Source: CAZMUQ01 sp964569845
GTDB taxonomy: Archaea; Thermoproteota; Bathyarchaeia; Hecatellales; Hecatellaceae
DNA: 61,804 nt
Assembly: GCA_964569845.1 (NCBI GenBank)
Contig: CAZMUQ010000003.1
Location: forward strand, 1 to 61,804
Direction of reading: 5' to 3'
Shown here: one piece after another, positions 61,470-61,804 of the stretch
Layout of the letters: the number at the start of each line of letters is the position of its first letter
How positions within the stretch are numbered: the stretch's first letter is position 1
Translations under genes and position numbers: made by a program
The notes under the pieces: generated by a model
Told to the model about the DNA's origin: nothing
Databases searched by the model: none
What the model saw: the letters and a program-made list of their open reading frames with translations, nothing else

Positions 61470-61520
61470 TCCTGTGGCGTAGGCCTTCGTGGGTTCAAAT
61501 CCCACCCCCCGCATCAATAG

Positions 61521-61714
61521 TGTACACTACAAGTTAATCCGGTTTGGTTTCTGGTTGAAACATGGATTAAAGAAAACGAATATGATGTGGTCTATGCAGA
61601 AACAAGGGAGGAACTAACAAAGTATCTGGAAGAAGGTATGATTTAGCAGCAAAAACAGAGTGGGGATACTTGTTTAAGAAAATCAAAAACTGTTACTTAA
61701 GAAATTTTACCTGA
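61521..61714 (+). pseudogene. Integrase C-terminal remnant behind tRNA-Leu
   Basis: An open stretch reads QVNPVWFLVETWIKENEYDV then VYAETREELTKYLEEGMI and a stop at 61644-61646. A one-base shift continues as DLAAKTEWGYLFKKIKNCY to 61714. The pattern EYxVxxAxTxEExxxxLExG then YxLFKK is the usual C-terminal tail of archaeal tyrosine recombinases. Only the tail remains and it is frameshifted. Confidence 0.5.
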
Positions 61715-61720
61715 TTATAG

Positions 61721-61799
61721 GGTTACCCCAACCCTTTCAGCAACCCTTCATCTTTTAACCATTCAACTATTATTTTTCTTAGTATTGTATTGCTGACTT
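61721..61799 (-). pseudogene. Decayed ORF 3' end, copy B (matches 6368-6450)
   Basis: Minus-strand translation gives SNTILRKIIVEWLKDEGL then LKGLG and a stop; an in-frame stop lies just upstream because about 5 bases are missing relative to copy A. The two copies share a 17-base identical run AACCATTCAACTATTAT. Same orientation relative to integrase sequence as copy A. Confidence 0.55.
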
Positions 61800-61804
61800 A
61801 TTGG

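Larger units (their letters stand above)
61376..61513 (+). tRNA. tRNA-Leu (anticodon TAA) with two introns
   Basis: Acceptor GCGGGGG pairs with CCCCCGC; D stem CCC/GGG; T arm GTGGG-TTCAAAT-CCCAC; long variable arm with GGC-GTAG-GCC, as in leucine tRNAs. Removing 32 bases and then 21 bases gives anticodon arm CAGGA-CTTAAGA-TCCTG with TAA. Mature length 85. Discriminator A is followed by TCA, so CCA is not encoded, unlike the other four tRNAs in this window. Integrase remnants start 8 bases downstream. Confidence 0.88.

Noticed and set aside
61244..61498. 84-residue minus-strand ORF
   Set aside because: It is antisense to the CoA transferase end and to most of tRNA-Leu.
1..61804. CRISPR array, toxin-antitoxin pair or multi-gene defence system
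   Set aside because: No regularly spaced repeats, no Cas, restriction or PIN/antitoxin pairs were recognised. NucS and the Toprim protein are housekeeping-type nucleases here.

Overview
The window is a stretch of archaeal chromosome, AT-rich in its coding regions but with very GC-rich tRNA stems. The gene set is unmistakably archaeal: topoisomerase VI A and B, PCNA, PriS/PriL, GINS, DnaG, RadA, NucS, aIF1A, aIF2 beta and gamma, aIF5B, Kae1, Bud32, TFS, TFE beta, L15e, NFACT, RIO1 and Pno1/Dim2. TFE beta with a cysteine-rich C-terminus, tRNA genes carrying introns outside the canonical position, and a tRNA endonuclease with an incomplete triad suggest a TACK-superphylum lineage (for example Bathyarchaeia-like or a relative), probably thermophilic; the rank is inference. 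Many genes start with TTG or GTG behind GGTGG/GGAGG-type ribosome binding sites. A run of 100 N flanked by an exact 55-bp repeat marks this as an assembled, probably metagenomic, scaffold. Layout. 55-5172: a GDPD-deoxyribosyltransferase fusion, HisRS, tRNA endonuclease, MTR-1-P isomerase and a GfcR-like PRTase regulator. 5284-9360: an accessory island that begins at tRNA-Arg and holds a tyrosine recombinase, a decayed ORF remnant, an acyl-CoA synthetase, a broken transposase and a truncated TFB-like cyclin-fold protein. 9372-23741: ThiL, tRNA-Thr, a PhoU/AbrB regulator, dihydroorotase, aEF1 beta with its zinc-ribbon partner, Pth2, Bud32 and Kae1, a molybdopterin oxidoreductase, aIF2 gamma, a doubly interrupted tRNA-Lys, DUF371, a small HAD protein, Pcm, DUF99, TFS across a false gap, and a nicotinate PRTase. 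23995-28535: a replication cluster PCNA-PriL-PriS-GINS followed by a Trm5-family methyltransferase. 28476-38973: RNA methyltransferases, AmmeMemoRadiSam radical SAM protein, DnaG, a Toprim protein, Trm1, FtsJ, TFE beta, L15e, NucS and two-subunit fumarase. 39078-51624: RadA, NFACT, NDK, H+-PPase, aIF5B, an archaeal MiaB-type enzyme, a 58-residue unannotated ORF, a PHP phosphoesterase and a MetRS that has no ATG/GTG/TTG start. 51773-59006: AhcY, aIF2 beta, DUF424, aIF1A, RIO1, Pno1, Top6B, Top6A and a PadR regulator. 59047-61804: a doubly interrupted tRNA (CAU anticodon), GNAT, an RAM-domain protein, a CoA transferase, a doubly interrupted tRNA-Leu and, directly behind it, integrase and ORF remnants related to those behind tRNA-Arg. 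The window is mostly information-processing housekeeping. The parts that merit a second look are the multi-intron tRNAs together with the EndA lacking its catalytic histidine, the twin tRNA-linked integration scars, the apparent CTG start of MetRS, the PadR operator, the N-terminal fusion protein and several short or truncated genes. I see no CRISPR array and no clear multi-gene defence system.
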